A stretch of DNA of 64,000 nt from LMUY01 sp965199165 (GCA_965199165.1 OZ240681.1:1798001-1862000), one strand, 5' to 3'; counted from the stretch's first letter, positions 1 through 11,149 are shown. Notes: a model not told the origin generated them from the letters alone. A program made the numbers and translations.

Positions 1-315
1 GCCAACCTGTCGTCGATCTGGACGGTGCTCTACACCGCGCCGGCCCGGTTCAACTGGATGCTGCAATATTACCTGCGGGCGGAGGGGCTGGCGCTCAGCT
101 GGGTGGGCACCGGCCGCCTCATATTCAGCCTCGATTACACCGATGCGGAGTTCGCCGCCGTGACGGACAGGTTCGTGGCGGCGTGCGAGGCCATGCGGCG
201 GGACGGCTGGTGGTGGTCGCCAAAGACCGCCACCAACAAGTCTATCAACCGCCAAGTGCTTCGGGAGGTGGTCGCGACCGCCTTGCGCCGGCCGCTGCCC
301 GCCCCGGTTCAGTGA
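1..315 (+). CDS. Class-III aminotransferase, C-terminal fragment (glutamate-1-semialdehyde aminomutase-like)
   Basis: The gene enters from the left edge, so only about the last 104 residues are visible. Frame 1 is open from the first base. The segment around WVGTGRLIFSLDYTD and the preceding YTAPARFN resemble the C-terminal small domain of PLP-dependent class-III aminotransferases of the glutamate-1-semialdehyde aminomutase group. The catalytic lysine and PLP site would lie outside the window, so the substrate cannot be judged. The stop overlaps the end of the convergent Mpo1-like gene by 7 bases. Confidence 0.6.
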   Translation, partial: ANLSSIWTVLYTAPARFNWMLQYYLRAEGLALSWVGTGRLIFSLDYTDAEFAAVTDRFVAACEAMRRDGWWWSPKTATNKSINRQVLREVVATALRRPLPAPVQ

Positions 316-938
316 TAGGCTTCCACCTCGTCGCCCGCGAGCCCGTCATCCTCCATTTGGCGTCCACGACGCTGGAGCAGGGCCTTGGGGGCGCCGCAAT
401 ACAGCCGGATGTCGTTGAACGGGTCGGTGATGATCTTGGTCGCCCAGACCAGGCCGGTCTGCACATCCTGGATGATGAACAGCTGGATCGTGCGGAACGC
501 CAGCCCGCCCAGGCCCACCGCCAGCCACAGATAGCCGACATGCCGGGCGAAGCCGGGCAGGTCCTCGGCCGGGCGGCATAGGCCGAGCGCGGTGGGGTCG
601 ATCACCAGCAGCAGCGGGGAAAGCGCCCAGACCGACATCAGGACGATCTTGCGGCGCAGGTTGTAGCCGACCTTGATCTCCTCCTTGTGCTCGTGCGAGG
701 CGTCGTTGACCACGTCGTAGGTCTTGGGCTCGAACACCAGGTGCCCGATCTGCCGGCTCGTCATGGAGACCAGCCAGGCCAGCAGCGCGGCAAGTGCCGG
801 GTCCTTGAACAGCAGGACGTAGGCGCAGACGAAGCTGATCGCGCTGAGCAGATGCAGCGTTTGGTTGACCAGGCTGTGGTGGTAGTAGCGATGGTCGTCC
901 CAGCGCTGGATGCGGAGAAGCTCGAAGAAGCCGGTCAT
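309..938 (-). CDS. Mpo1-like (DUF962-like) integral membrane protein
   Basis: The product is 209 residues with several hydrophobic segments (about residues 28-60, 98-115 and 130-155). The motif pair YYHHSLVNQTLH near residue 18 and SRQIGHLVFEP near residue 62 resembles the conserved His/Asn and GH-FE motifs of the Mpo1/YGL010w family. In yeast this family acts as a dioxygenase in 2-hydroxy fatty acid alpha-oxidation. This homologue is longer than the compact members, with a polar C-terminal tail. Its function in this bacterium is not known. It lies downstream of the methyltransferase gene on the same strand with a 38-base gap, so a small lipid-related operon is possible. Confidence 0.55.
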   Translation of the reverse strand: MTGFFELLRIQRWDDHRYYHHSLVNQTLHLLSAISFVCAYVLLFKDPALAALLAWLVSMTSRQIGHLVFEPKTYDVVNDASHEHKEEIKVGYNLRRKIVLMSVWALSPLLLVIDPTALGLCRPAEDLPGFARHVGYLWLAVGLGGLAFRTIQLFIIQDVQTGLVWATKIITDPFNDIRLYCGAPKALLQRRGRQMEDDGLAGDEVEAYH

Positions 939-976
939 GTTGTTCCCTTGGTTACACGCGCAGGACGGGCAGCCGC

Positions 977-1621
977 TCAGGATGGACGGGCGTCATCCAG
1001 CCGGCCGAAGCGGACGAGGCAGAAATGGCCGAGCGGCGGCAGCGCCCGCTTCTCGATCAGCCGGACGTTGGCGGTGGCGGCGAGCCAGTTCTCGTAACGC
1101 GCCCATGGAAACTCCGTCCGCCAGCCGAGCCGGCTGGTCACCGGCATCAGCGCGCCCTCGATGGCGCTGCGCAGGCCGCCCTCCGCACCGATCCGCGTCG
1201 TCAGGATGATCTCGCCGCCTGGCCGCACCACGCGGGTGAACTCGTCCAGCGCGCGCTCGGGGTTCGGGATCGCCGTCACCACGTATTGCGCGACGACGAC
1301 GTCGAACGATGCGTCGGCGAAGTCGAGTTGTTCGGCGTCGCCGCCATGGATCGATTCGACCTGCGACAGCTTGTGCCGCTCGACGCGTTCCCGCGCCTTG
1401 ACCAACATCGGTTCGCTGATGTCGATCCCGACCACCCGGTTGTTCTTGCCGTAGCTTGACAGCGACAGGCCGGTGCCGACGCCGACCTCCAGGATGCGGC
1501 CACCGACCCGCTCGGCCGCCTGCACGGCCGCCAGGCGGCCGCCGCGGAACACCGGCCCGAACACCGCGTCGTAGACGGGTGCCCATCGCCCGTAGGCGGA
1601 GGCGACGCTTTCCGTACTCAT
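977..1621 (-). CDS. pmtA: PmtA-type phosphatidylethanolamine N-methyltransferase (class I SAM methyltransferase)
   Basis: The product is 214 residues. Motif I reads ILEVGVGTGLSLSSYG near residue 43, followed by VVGIDISEPML as the SAM-ribose acidic loop and FDVVVAQYVVTAIPNP as motif IV. This order, the short N-terminal YGRWAPVYDAVFG segment and the length match the Rhodobacter-type PmtA. That enzyme methylates phosphatidylethanolamine stepwise toward phosphatidylcholine at the cytoplasmic membrane. The ATG at 1621 was chosen because it starts just before the conserved segment. An in-frame extension back to 1855 is Arg/Ala-rich and looks non-coding. Specificity for phosphatidylethanolamine is inferred from family resemblance. 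Confidence 0.7.
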   Translation of the reverse strand: MSTESVASAYGRWAPVYDAVFGPVFRGGRLAAVQAAERVGGRILEVGVGTGLSLSSYGKNNRVVGIDISEPMLVKARERVERHKLSQVESIHGGDAEQLDFADASFDVVVAQYVVTAIPNPERALDEFTRVVRPGGEIILTTRIGAEGGLRSAIEGALMPVTSRLGWRTEFPWARYENWLAATANVRLIEKRALPPLGHFCLVRFGRLDDARPS

Positions 1622-1893
1622 CTTGCTGTCAAGCGGCACTCGTTCTGATCCCCTGCCGTTACGGCCACCGCCCATAGGCGTCCTGCTGGCAGCACCGTGC
1701 GAGTCGCAAGCGCATGCTGCCGTTGCATGACGCCTGTTTGACGCGGCAAGTCGCCGCTGTGTGTTTCGTTTCCGTGAAACCGTGCTCCGCCATGCCGGGC
1801 GCAACCGCATGGCCAGAAAGACTTTGCGGCTCCCGGCATGGGCGGGCATGATCACGGCTTAACGTGGCCAGCAGATGCCGCACCGGAGGACCC

Positions 1894-3192
1894 ATGCGGC
1901 TGTTGCGCCAACTCTACATCCAAGTCCTGCTCGCGCTGGCACTCGCCGTCGTCGTCGGCATCGCGGCGCCCGAGGCGGCGGTCGAGATGAAGCCGTTGGG
2001 CGACGCCTTCATCGCGCTGCTGCGCATGCTGTTGGCGCCCATCATCTTCTGTTCGGTCGTGCTCGGCCTCACCCACGTCCGGGACATGGGGCAGCTGGGC
2101 CGCCTGTCGCTCAAGGCACTGCTGTATTTCGAGGTGATGTCGACCGTCGGCATGCTGCTGGGCTTCATCGCCGTGAACGTGTTCCAGCCCGGCGCCGGCC
2201 TGCACGCCACCAACCTGACCCTCGGCAGCAACGTCACCTCGCTCACCGCCGCGGCCAGCCACTTCACCGCGGTTGGGTTCTTCCTGTCCATCATCCCGAA
2301 CACGCTGGTCGGCGCCTTCGCCAGCGGCGAGATCCTGCAGGTGCTGTTCATCTCCATCCTGACCGGCGCCGCACTCAGCGTGGGCGGCGTCCGCGGCGAC
2401 TCCACGATCCTGAAGGTGATCGCGGAAGGCCAGCACATCCTGTTCCGCGTGCTGGGCTACGTGATGCGCTTGGCGCCGATCGGCGCGTTCGGCGCCCTGG
2501 CCGCGGCGATCGGGGCGTTCGGCGCCGCCACCCTGCTCTACCTGTTCAAGGTGGTGTTGCTGTTCTGGGCCAGCTCGCTCGTCTTCGTGCTCGTGGTGCT
2601 GGCGGCGGTGTGCGCGCTGGTCGGGCTGTCCATCTTCAAGCTGCTGCGCCTGATCCGGGAGGAGCTGCTGCTCGTGCTCGGCACCGCCTCCGGTGAGGTG
2701 GCGCTGCCGCGGTTGATGCTGAAGCTGGAGGAAGCGGGGTGCGACGGCGCGGTCGTGGGCTTCGTGCTGCCCGGCGGCTACTCGTTCAACCTGGACGGCA
2801 CCGGGATCTACATGGCGATCGCCGTGGGCTTCATCGCCCAGGCGACGGACACGCCGTTCAGCCTGGGCCAGCAGGTCGGCGTGCTGGCCGTGCTGCTGCT
2901 CACGTCCAAGGGCGGCACGACGGTGGCCGGCGGCGCGTTCATCAAGCTTGCGGCTACGCTGCAGACGGTGCGCACCCTGCCGCTCTCCGGGCTCGGGCTG
3001 CTGTTCGGCATCGACCGGCTGATGGCCACCTGCACGGCGCTGACCAACGTCGTGGGCAACGTCGTCGCCGTGTTCGTCATCGCCGTGTCCGAACGGGGCT
3101 TCGACCGGGCGAAGTTCGACGCCTACCTGGCAGACCAGGCGGCCGGAAGGATCAGGCCTTCCGGCGCCGACGCGGTGCATGGCGGGCATTAG
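1894..3192 (+). CDS. dctA: C4-dicarboxylate:cation symporter (DAACS family)
   Basis: The 432-residue product matches DctA along its whole length. The N-terminus contains EMKPLGDAFIALLRM, the middle has YVMRLAPIGAFGAL, and the substrate-binding segments SFNLDGTGIYMAI, TSKGGTTVAGGAF and GIDRLMATCTALTNVVGN are in the expected order. It should import succinate, fumarate or malate with protons or sodium across the inner membrane. The ATG at 1894 follows GGAGGA by a few bases; an upstream in-frame ATG at 1864 lacks such a site. It diverges from pmtA. The next gene starts 39 bases downstream and could be cotranscribed. The exact substrate is inferred. Confidence 0.85.
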   Translation: MRLLRQLYIQVLLALALAVVVGIAAPEAAVEMKPLGDAFIALLRMLLAPIIFCSVVLGLTHVRDMGQLGRLSLKALLYFEVMSTVGMLLGFIAVNVFQPGAGLHATNLTLGSNVTSLTAAASHFTAVGFFLSIIPNTLVGAFASGEILQVLFISILTGAALSVGGVRGDSTILKVIAEGQHILFRVLGYVMRLAPIGAFGALAAAIGAFGAATLLYLFKVVLLFWASSLVFVLVVLAAVCALVGLSIFKLLRLIREELLLVLGTASGEVALPRLMLKLEEAGCDGAVVGFVLPGGYSFNLDGTGIYMAIAVGFIAQATDTPFSLGQQVGVLAVLLLTSKGGTTVAGGAFIKLAATLQTVRTLPLSGLGLLFGIDRLMATCTALTNVVGNVVAVFVIAVSERGFDRAKFDAYLADQAAGRIRPSGADAVHGGH

Positions 3193-3230
3193 GCTGCAGC
3201 GACGAAGACCCCCACGAAGGAGCAACACCC

Positions 3231-3779
3231 ATGCGCCTACCGGACCTCGCACCCGAACAGATGACCGCGGAGCAGCGCCGCGTGGCAGAGGCTGCCATCG
3301 GCGGCAAGCGGGGCCACTTGCCCGCGCCCTTGCGCGCCTGGCTGCACAGCCCGGTCTTCGGCGACCGCGCGCAAAGCCTGGGTGAGTTCCTGCGCTACGA
3401 CACGACGCTGGGGCCGGCCTTGTCCGAATTGGCGATCCTGGTGACGGCGCGGGCCTGGACGGCGCAATACGAGTGGTATGCCCACAAGAAGCTGGCGCTG
3501 CAGGCCGGGATCACCCCCGCCATCTGCGACGCGATCGCCCGGCGTGAACAGCCGGAGCTGCCGGACGAGAAAGCCGCGGTGGTCTACCATTACGCCATGA
3601 CCATGCACGCGGAGCGGACCGTGCCGCAGGCGCTGCACGACCGCGCCGTCGCCGCGCTTGGCGAAGCAGGCGTGGTCGAGCTGGTGGGGATACTCGGCTA
3701 CTACACCCTGGTTTCGATGACGCTGAACGGCTTCGACATCGGCGTTCCCCCGGACGAGACGGCGGAGCTGACGCCCTGA
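3231..3779 (+). CDS. Carboxymuconolactone decarboxylase/AhpD-fold protein
   Basis: The product is 182 residues. The central part, SELAILVTARAWTAQYEWYAHKKLAL, is the typical helical core of carboxymuconolactone-decarboxylase-family proteins with its conserved Glu and His. The CxxC pair of AhpD peroxidase partners is absent, so a lactone-decarboxylase-like or uncharacterised role fits better than a redox role. The ATG is preceded by AAGGAG with normal spacing. It lies just after dctA on the same strand, so the two may share a transcript. The substrate is unknown. Confidence 0.75.
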   Translation: MRLPDLAPEQMTAEQRRVAEAAIGGKRGHLPAPLRAWLHSPVFGDRAQSLGEFLRYDTTLGPALSELAILVTARAWTAQYEWYAHKKLALQAGITPAICDAIARREQPELPDEKAAVVYHYAMTMHAERTVPQALHDRAVAALGEAGVVELVGILGYYTLVSMTLNGFDIGVPPDETAELTP

Positions 3780-3818
3780 GCGGCCGGCCCGCCAGGACCT
3801 ACAACGGCGGCGGAGCCG

Positions 3819-6455
<2,637 letters not shown>

Positions 6456-6785
6456 TGCGTCCTCCTGCCGTCGACGCCGCTTAGGTTGAACCGGAGCGAT
6501 GTCGGGGGTTCAAAGTGCCACCCTATCCTCGCATACGCGCCGGGCCTCTGCCAGGGGCACAGCGCGGTTTCCCGCTTGCCGGACCGCGCCGTCACCCGAA
6601 ACGCGGCGTGTTGTGCAGCATCGCGCCCGGACTGCCGATCTGCGCAGGTTTCCGCGCAGCGTGGTGGCGCCGCTCATCACCCAAGTGCCTGATGTTCCAC
6701 GCTCGTGGCAGTGCGTCCACCGTGGCACGGCGGTTGCCCATAGCGTCCCAGCCGCAATCGGGCGGCTCACGGAAGGAGACGCGAC
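6456..6785. other. Intergenic region between clpV and hcp
   Basis: This is a 330-base gap between divergent genes. The right end holds the sigma-54 promoter and the hcp ribosome-binding site. Toward clpV there is a TGGCAC -24-like hexamer on the minus strand (6515-6520), but no matching -12 element follows it. No convincing gene is seen in the remainder. Confidence 0.6.
6723..6737 (+). promoter_or_regulatory. Sigma-54 (-24/-12) promoter of hcp
   Basis: The 15 bases read TGGCACG-N4-TTGC, an exact match to the sigma-54 consensus with GG and GC dinucleotides at the required spacing. The predicted transcription start is about 12 bases downstream, near 6749, leaving a short leader with GGAAGGAG before the hcp ATG at 6786. 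The gene for a sigma-54-dependent activator begins at 8975 on the opposite strand and ends just beyond hcp, which supports direct control. Sigma-54 control of hcp is known in other T6SSs, for example through Vibrio VasH. Confidence 0.85.
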
Positions 6786-7301
6786 ATGCCGACACCGGGT
6801 TACCTGAGCATCACGGGCGCCAAGCAGGGCAACATCTCGCAGGGTGCGTTCAACAGCCAGAGCGTGGGCAACATCTACCAGGCCGGGCACGAGGACACCT
6901 GCCTGATCGAGGCGATGAGCTGCGACGTCATGATCCCGCGTGACCCGCAGAGCGGCCAGCCCACGGGCATGCGGGTGCACCAGCCATCGAGCGTGACCAA
7001 GGTGTTCGACAAGGCTTCGCCGCTGCTATGGCAGGCGCTGTGCAACGGGGAGACGCTGCAGATGCACATGGATTTCTTCCGCATCAACACGACGGGCACG
7101 CAGGAGAAGTATTTCACCATCAAGTGGACGGATGCGGTGCTGGTCGAAGGCAAGGGCTTCATGCCGAACTGCCTCGACAAGGAGAATGCGAACTACGTCA
7201 ACATGGAGACGTGGTCGTTCACCTACCGCAAGATCGAGTGGGACCACGTGATCGCCGGCACGTCCGGCAGCGACGACTGGCGTTCGCCCGTGCAGAGCTG
7301 A
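6786..7301 (+). CDS. tssD: T6SS tube protein Hcp (TssD)
   Basis: The product is 171 residues and matches the Hcp1 family, with N-terminal GYLSITGAKQGNISQGAF, central EDTCLIEAMSCDVMIPRD and the late strand ENANYVNMETWSFTYRKIEW. Hcp hexamers stack into the inner tube that is expelled with VgrG and PAAR tips and can carry effectors in the lumen. Its sigma-54 promoter and separate transcription unit suggest it is made in larger amounts than the machine parts. The C-terminal tail past residue 160 is short, so it is not an effector fusion. Confidence 0.95.
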   Translation: MPTPGYLSITGAKQGNISQGAFNSQSVGNIYQAGHEDTCLIEAMSCDVMIPRDPQSGQPTGMRVHQPSSVTKVFDKASPLLWQALCNGETLQMHMDFFRINTTGTQEKYFTIKWTDAVLVEGKGFMPNCLDKENANYVNMETWSFTYRKIEWDHVIAGTSGSDDWRSPVQS

Positions 7302-7309
7302 ACGCGGCG

Positions 7310-7338
7310 GGGCGGCGGTGTCCGCAGCGCCGCCGCCC
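7310..7338. terminator. GC-rich hairpin between convergent hcp and regulator genes
   Basis: GGGCGGCGG (7310-7318) pairs perfectly with CCGCCGCCC (7330-7338) around an 11-base loop. It lies 9 bases after the hcp stop and touches the stop codon of the convergent regulator, so it could terminate transcription from both sides. No U-tract is visible, so it is a weak call by intrinsic-terminator criteria. Confidence 0.45.
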
Positions 7339-8975
7339 TACTTCGTGCGGGAGACGCGCTTGATGGCGTGCCGCTGCATCTTCTCCACCAGCGACCGGCG
7401 GGAGATGCCCAGCGAGCGCGCCGTCGCCGTCTGGTTCCAGCCGTTCTCTTCCAGCGACGAGGCGATGACCACCGCCTCGTAGCGGCTGATGATGCGACGT
7501 AAGCCATGGCCGTCCGGCGGCAACGGTCCCGCGGGGGCAGGCTGGACGCCGTCGCCGGGCCGCCACTCCGGCGGCAGGTGCGCCTCCTCGATCACGTCGT
7601 CGCGGTCGAGCAGCACGAGGGCGCGGGCCAGGCCGTTGCGCAGCTCGCGCACGTTGCCGGGAAACGCGTGCCCGTCCAGCACCTCCAGCGCCTGGCGGGA
7701 CAGCACCGGTTTCGGCCGGTGCTGCTTCACCGCGAGCCGGGCCAGGAAGTGCTCGGCCAGGGGCGCGATGTCGGCCCGGCGCTCACGCAACGGCGGCAGG
7801 GTGATGGGGAAGACGCAGAGCCGGTAGAACAGGTCCTCGCGGAAGCTGCCGTCACGCACGCGGTCGCGCAACCTCTGGTTGGTGGCGGCGATGATGCGCA
7901 CGTCCACCTTCCGGCTGCGCGTCTCGCCGACCTCCCGCACCTCGCTGTTCTGCAGCACGCGCAGCAGCTTGCCCTGCAGGGCAAGGGGCATGTCGCCGAT
8001 CTCGTCGAGGAACAGCGTGCCACCGTCGGCTGCCTGGAACAGGCCCAGCTTGTGGTCGGTGGCGCCGGTGAAGGCGCCGCGCCGGTGGCCGAACAGCTCG
8101 CTTTCCAGCAACTGCTCGGGAAGTGCGGCGCAGTTCTGGGCGATGAACGGCCGGTGACGGCGATGCCCGAGCTCGTGGATGGCCTGGGCCAGCACGTCCT
8201 TGCCGCTACCGGTCTCGCCCAGCAGCAGCACCGTGATGTCGGAGGCGAGCGTGCGGCGCGCGAGGGCGAAGACGTCCTGCATGGCCGGGCTGACGCCGAT
8301 GACCCCGCCGAATTGCCGCGCCGCGACCTCCTCGTTGCGCAGCCGGTCGTTCTCGGCCGCGAGCGTGTCGTTCTGCCGGGCCAGGCGGCGGATGAGGACC
8401 TGCTTGTCCTCGATCAGGCGCAGATTGCTCAGCGCGACGGCAACCATCCCGGCGAGCGCCTCGATCCCGCGGGCGAGGGCCGGGCGCAGCAGGGCCTCGG
8501 CCGTCCCGTTCTCGGGCGCGACATCGGTAGCCTGCATGACGCCGATCGTCGTCGCGTCGTGGTTGCGCAGGGGGAAGGCCAGCACCGATTTCGTCCGATG
8601 GCCCATCAGGAGGTCGGCGCGATAGGTCTGGCCGAAGTCGAAGCCGCTGAAGCGGTATATGTCGGCCACGGTCACCAGGCGGCCGGTGAAGGCGGCGTGG
8701 GCCAGGACGCTGGCCGTGTTGCGGCGGTCGCCGGCGTAAAGCGGGACACTCTCCTCCACCACCGCGCTCGGTCCCGTGCTGTGGGCCGCGACGAGGTGGC
8801 GGTTGGTCTGGTCGAGCGTGTAGATGTCGACCCGGCGCCCGCCGGTCAGCCCGGCCGTGAGCTGCGCCGCCTCCGCCAGCAGCGCCGGGACGGTCCGCTG
8901 GTGCGACAGCACCTGCGATGCGTCCAGCATGAGGCTGAGCAGGCGGCCGGTGTCGGGATCATCAGGGCTGCGCAC
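7338..8975 (-). CDS. Sigma-54-dependent activator of the T6SS (GAF-AAA+-Fis HTH)
   Basis: The 545-residue product has an N-terminal GAF-like sensor (about 15-190), an AAA+ domain and a C-terminal Fis-type helix-turn-helix ending near residue 540. Walker A is GETGSGKD (253-260), followed by the sigma-54 contact loop GAFTGA (about 300-305), so it should be able to remodel sigma-54 polymerase. This is the architecture of VasH-like T6SS activators. Start codon is GTG, preceded by GAGGGGG. The signal sensed by the GAF domain is not evident. The most likely target is the promoter upstream of hcp. Confidence 0.9.
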   Translation of the reverse strand: MRSPDDPDTGRLLSLMLDASQVLSHQRTVPALLAEAAQLTAGLTGGRRVDIYTLDQTNRHLVAAHSTGPSAVVEESVPLYAGDRRNTASVLAHAAFTGRLVTVADIYRFSGFDFGQTYRADLLMGHRTKSVLAFPLRNHDATTIGVMQATDVAPENGTAEALLRPALARGIEALAGMVAVALSNLRLIEDKQVLIRRLARQNDTLAAENDRLRNEEVAARQFGGVIGVSPAMQDVFALARRTLASDITVLLLGETGSGKDVLAQAIHELGHRRHRPFIAQNCAALPEQLLESELFGHRRGAFTGATDHKLGLFQAADGGTLFLDEIGDMPLALQGKLLRVLQNSEVREVGETRSRKVDVRIIAATNQRLRDRVRDGSFREDLFYRLCVFPITLPPLRERRADIAPLAEHFLARLAVKQHRPKPVLSRQALEVLDGHAFPGNVRELRNGLARALVLLDRDDVIEEAHLPPEWRPGDGVQPAPAGPLPPDGHGLRRIISRYEAVVIASSLEENGWNQTATARSLGISRRSLVEKMQRHAIKRVSRTK

Positions 8976-9010
8976 GGGGCCCCCTCACATCCAGCGCGGG
9001 GAGAAAACTC

Positions 9011-9025
9011 TGGGCCACGCTTGGC
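9011..9025 (+). promoter_or_regulatory. Possible second sigma-54 promoter
   Basis: TGGGCC-N5-TGGC has GG and GC at the correct N10 spacing and matches the TGG of the -24 box, but deviates at three other consensus positions across both boxes. It lies about 100 bases upstream of the TssB/TssC-like gene. It is a candidate only, proposed because the sigma-54 activator gene lies immediately to the left. Confidence 0.3.
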
Positions 9026-9126
9026 TGGGCAGGTAGATAGATCGGCAGCGGACCGGCCGGCAAGCGTTGGCGCCCGGCGCGGCCGGCGGCCACGAGGCCG
9101 CCTTCTTTCGCAGGCGGGGAGACAGC

Positions 9127-10413
9127 ATGCCCGACCCGAACGGCTCGAACTTCGTGCGTGGGGCTGCCGTGGGCTTCGGCCCGGCGGAAGGCGGGACGAA
9201 TGCGGCGGAGGGTTTCCGCCTGCTGATCGTCGGTGATTTCGGGGCACCACCGGGGCCTCCGGTGGGGCTGCGGCTCTCCGGCGAGGTGCCGGCCGACCTG
9301 CCCGGGCAGGTCGGCGTGACCGTGGACATGGAGGTCGCAAGTGCGCTGGGCGCACCCGGCGAGCGGCTGCGGCTGACCTTCGCCGCCAAGCGCTGGAGCG
9401 ACTGGGAACGCCGTGGCCTGCTCGCCTCGGTGCCGGCGCTGCGGCAGGCGGCGTCGTTGCGCGACAGCGTCGCCGCAGGCCGCAGCCCCGGCGCGCTGCC
9501 GCCTGGGCTGAGCCGCCTGGAGCCGCTGGTCCATCCGCCGCAGACGCAAACCCGGCCAGCGGCACCGCCGGACGACGATCTGGATCGGCTGCTGGCGATG
9601 TTCGAGCCGGCGTTGGCACCGCCGGCCGCCGGGGCCGCCGCCACGCTGAAGGAGCGCGTGGCAGCGCTGGATGCGGCGGTTGCCGAGCAGATCGCGGCGA
9701 TCCACGCCGACGCACGGTTCGCCGCCCTCGACGCCGCCTGGCGTGGGCTGCGTCTGCTCGCCCGCCGGCCACTCCTTGGCGCGGATGTCACGATCGACCT
9801 GCTCAGCGTGGCCGACGAAAGGCCGGCATCGGTGCTGCTCCGCGACGTGGCGCCAGACGAGCGCCAGGCGGGCGGAAGCGGCCTGGACTGCGTGCTGGTC
9901 GCCGGCGCGATGGGCCCCGACGAGGACGGTCTGCAAGACCTCGGCCTATGCGCGGCGGCGGGCGAGGCGATGGGCGTTCCGGTCATCGCGTCCTTGCGCC
10001 ACGACTTCACCGAGCATCCCCGGTCGGAGGCGATGCTGCAGGCGGTGATGGCCGATGACAGCGCGGCCTGGCTTGCCGTCGGCTGCGGCGACGTGGTGTT
10101 GGAAGCGGCCGGGCGCGCCGGGCCGCTTTGGGGCGAGCCGGGTTGGGCCATGGCCGGGCTCATCCTCGCCGCGCTTGCCGGGCCTGGGCTGGACCGGCTG
10201 GAAGGGCCGGAGACGATGCTGGACGGCCTGGACGTGCATGAGGTCGCCGGTCGCGGTGGTCCGGTGGCGTGGCCGCTGCGCGACCCGGCGCGCCCGGCTC
10301 CTGCTGGGACGATCGGCCTGGCCGCGCAGCCGAACCGCGACCGGGTGTTCGTGAGGCAGGCGCGGACGGCAGGCGGTCGGCCGCTGGGCACCCTGCTCCG
10401 CACCCGCCGCTGA
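9127..10413 (+). CDS. Fused TssB/TssC-like T6SS sheath-domain protein
   Basis: The product is 428 residues. Near residue 30 it has FRLLIVGDFG, which parallels MVVLGDFTG of the local TssB. The middle segment ending DARFAALDAAWRGLRLLARR parallels the TssC stretch ending APDFQKLESAWRSMKFLV, and DCVLVAGAMGPDEDGLQD parallels the following TssC core. It ends well before the TssC C-terminal half. It therefore looks like a shortened, fused sheath paralogue, distinct from the true tssB and tssC at 22-24 kb. Second TssC-like proteins (ImpD/TssC40) occur in rhizobial systems, but the TssB-like front half is unusual. Start ATG follows GGGGAGA. It is oriented opposite to the main tss run. Function unknown. 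Confidence 0.65.
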   Translation: MPDPNGSNFVRGAAVGFGPAEGGTNAAEGFRLLIVGDFGAPPGPPVGLRLSGEVPADLPGQVGVTVDMEVASALGAPGERLRLTFAAKRWSDWERRGLLASVPALRQAASLRDSVAAGRSPGALPPGLSRLEPLVHPPQTQTRPAAPPDDDLDRLLAMFEPALAPPAAGAAATLKERVAALDAAVAEQIAAIHADARFAALDAAWRGLRLLARRPLLGADVTIDLLSVADERPASVLLRDVAPDERQAGGSGLDCVLVAGAMGPDEDGLQDLGLCAAAGEAMGVPVIASLRHDFTEHPRSEAMLQAVMADDSAAWLAVGCGDVVLEAAGRAGPLWGEPGWAMAGLILAALAGPGLDRLEGPETMLDGLDVHEVAGRGGPVAWPLRDPARPAPAGTIGLAAQPNRDRVFVRQARTAGGRPLGTLLRTRR

Positions 10414-10456
10414 TGGAGTAGGGTAGGCGTCCACGGCACGATGCAGGACCCTTCGC

Positions 10457-11143
10457 CTAGCTGTCCCACTCGTCCCATATCGTCGGGCCTCGACCCGGGT
10501 CCGCCAGTCCGTGCGCCACCACCGCGGCGGAGGGCAGGCCCCAGCCGCTGCGCCACATGACCGTCCATCGCGGGCTGGCATGCGCCAGGACCGGCGTGCA
10601 GACCGCGGCCAGCGCCATGCCTGGGGCGAGCGCCGGGATCCGCACCGCCTCGCCCGGCTGCAGCACGGCTTCCGGCGGCGGCACGGCGCGCAGCGTCGGC
10701 AGCGGATGCCGGGCGACGACCTCGGCCAGGGCGGTGGCGGCGGACGAGAACCCCGCCTCGCCCGCGATCATGGTCAACGCCGCGTCGATCAGCTGCTCGA
10801 AGCCTTCCGTCCAGCCGTCGATGAGCTGCGCCGGGTCGCCTTCGGGCGCCGGCAAGGCGACCGTCAGCGGGTAGAGCCGGCCGACGCCGTCCGCACTCGA
10901 CGCGAGGACGCCCATCCAGCCTTCCGCATCGCAGACGCCCGGGGCGAGCGCGAAGCGCCACACCGGGCAGCGGAGGAACCGCGCCTGCCACGCCCCGCCC
11001 AACCGGCCGCTGGCCTGCGCCAGCGCCGCGCGGAGCCAGGTGTCCCACGGGCCGATGAAGCTGGCGGGCAAGCCGGCGCGCACGAAGTCGCCCCGGGCGG
11101 GCACCTTGCCGAAATAGCCGATGGCAGCGTGCGTCGGGTCCAC
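10457..11143 (-). CDS. tagF: T6SS-associated protein TagF (ImpM)
   Basis: The product is 228 residues and shows the ImpM/TagF pattern IGYFGKVPARGDFVRAGLP at the N-terminus and ADGVGRLYPLTVALP in the middle. TagF represses T6SS activity after translation in Pseudomonas and Agrobacterium, partly through interaction with Fha. It starts with GTG 6 bases after the tssM stop, so it is the last gene of the minus-strand tss operon. No PpkA kinase or PppA phosphatase gene is visible in the window, so TagF may act independently of phosphorylation here. Confidence 0.88.
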   Translation of the reverse strand: MDPTHAAIGYFGKVPARGDFVRAGLPASFIGPWDTWLRAALAQASGRLGGAWQARFLRCPVWRFALAPGVCDAEGWMGVLASSADGVGRLYPLTVALPAPEGDPAQLIDGWTEGFEQLIDAALTMIAGEAGFSSAATALAEVVARHPLPTLRAVPPPEAVLQPGEAVRIPALAPGMALAAVCTPVLAHASPRWTVMWRSGWGLPSAAVVAHGLADPGRGPTIWDEWDS

Positions 11144-11149
11144 CGCCGG

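Noticed and set aside
1852..3252. 466-codon open frame opposite dctA
   Set aside because: Composition is dominated by Gln, His, Arg and Glu as in complements of hydrophobic membrane genes; dctA itself is strongly supported.
6506..6520. Sigma-54-like site facing clpV (TGGCAC on the minus strand)
   Set aside because: The -24 half is exact, but the -12 position lacks the GC dinucleotide at the required spacing.
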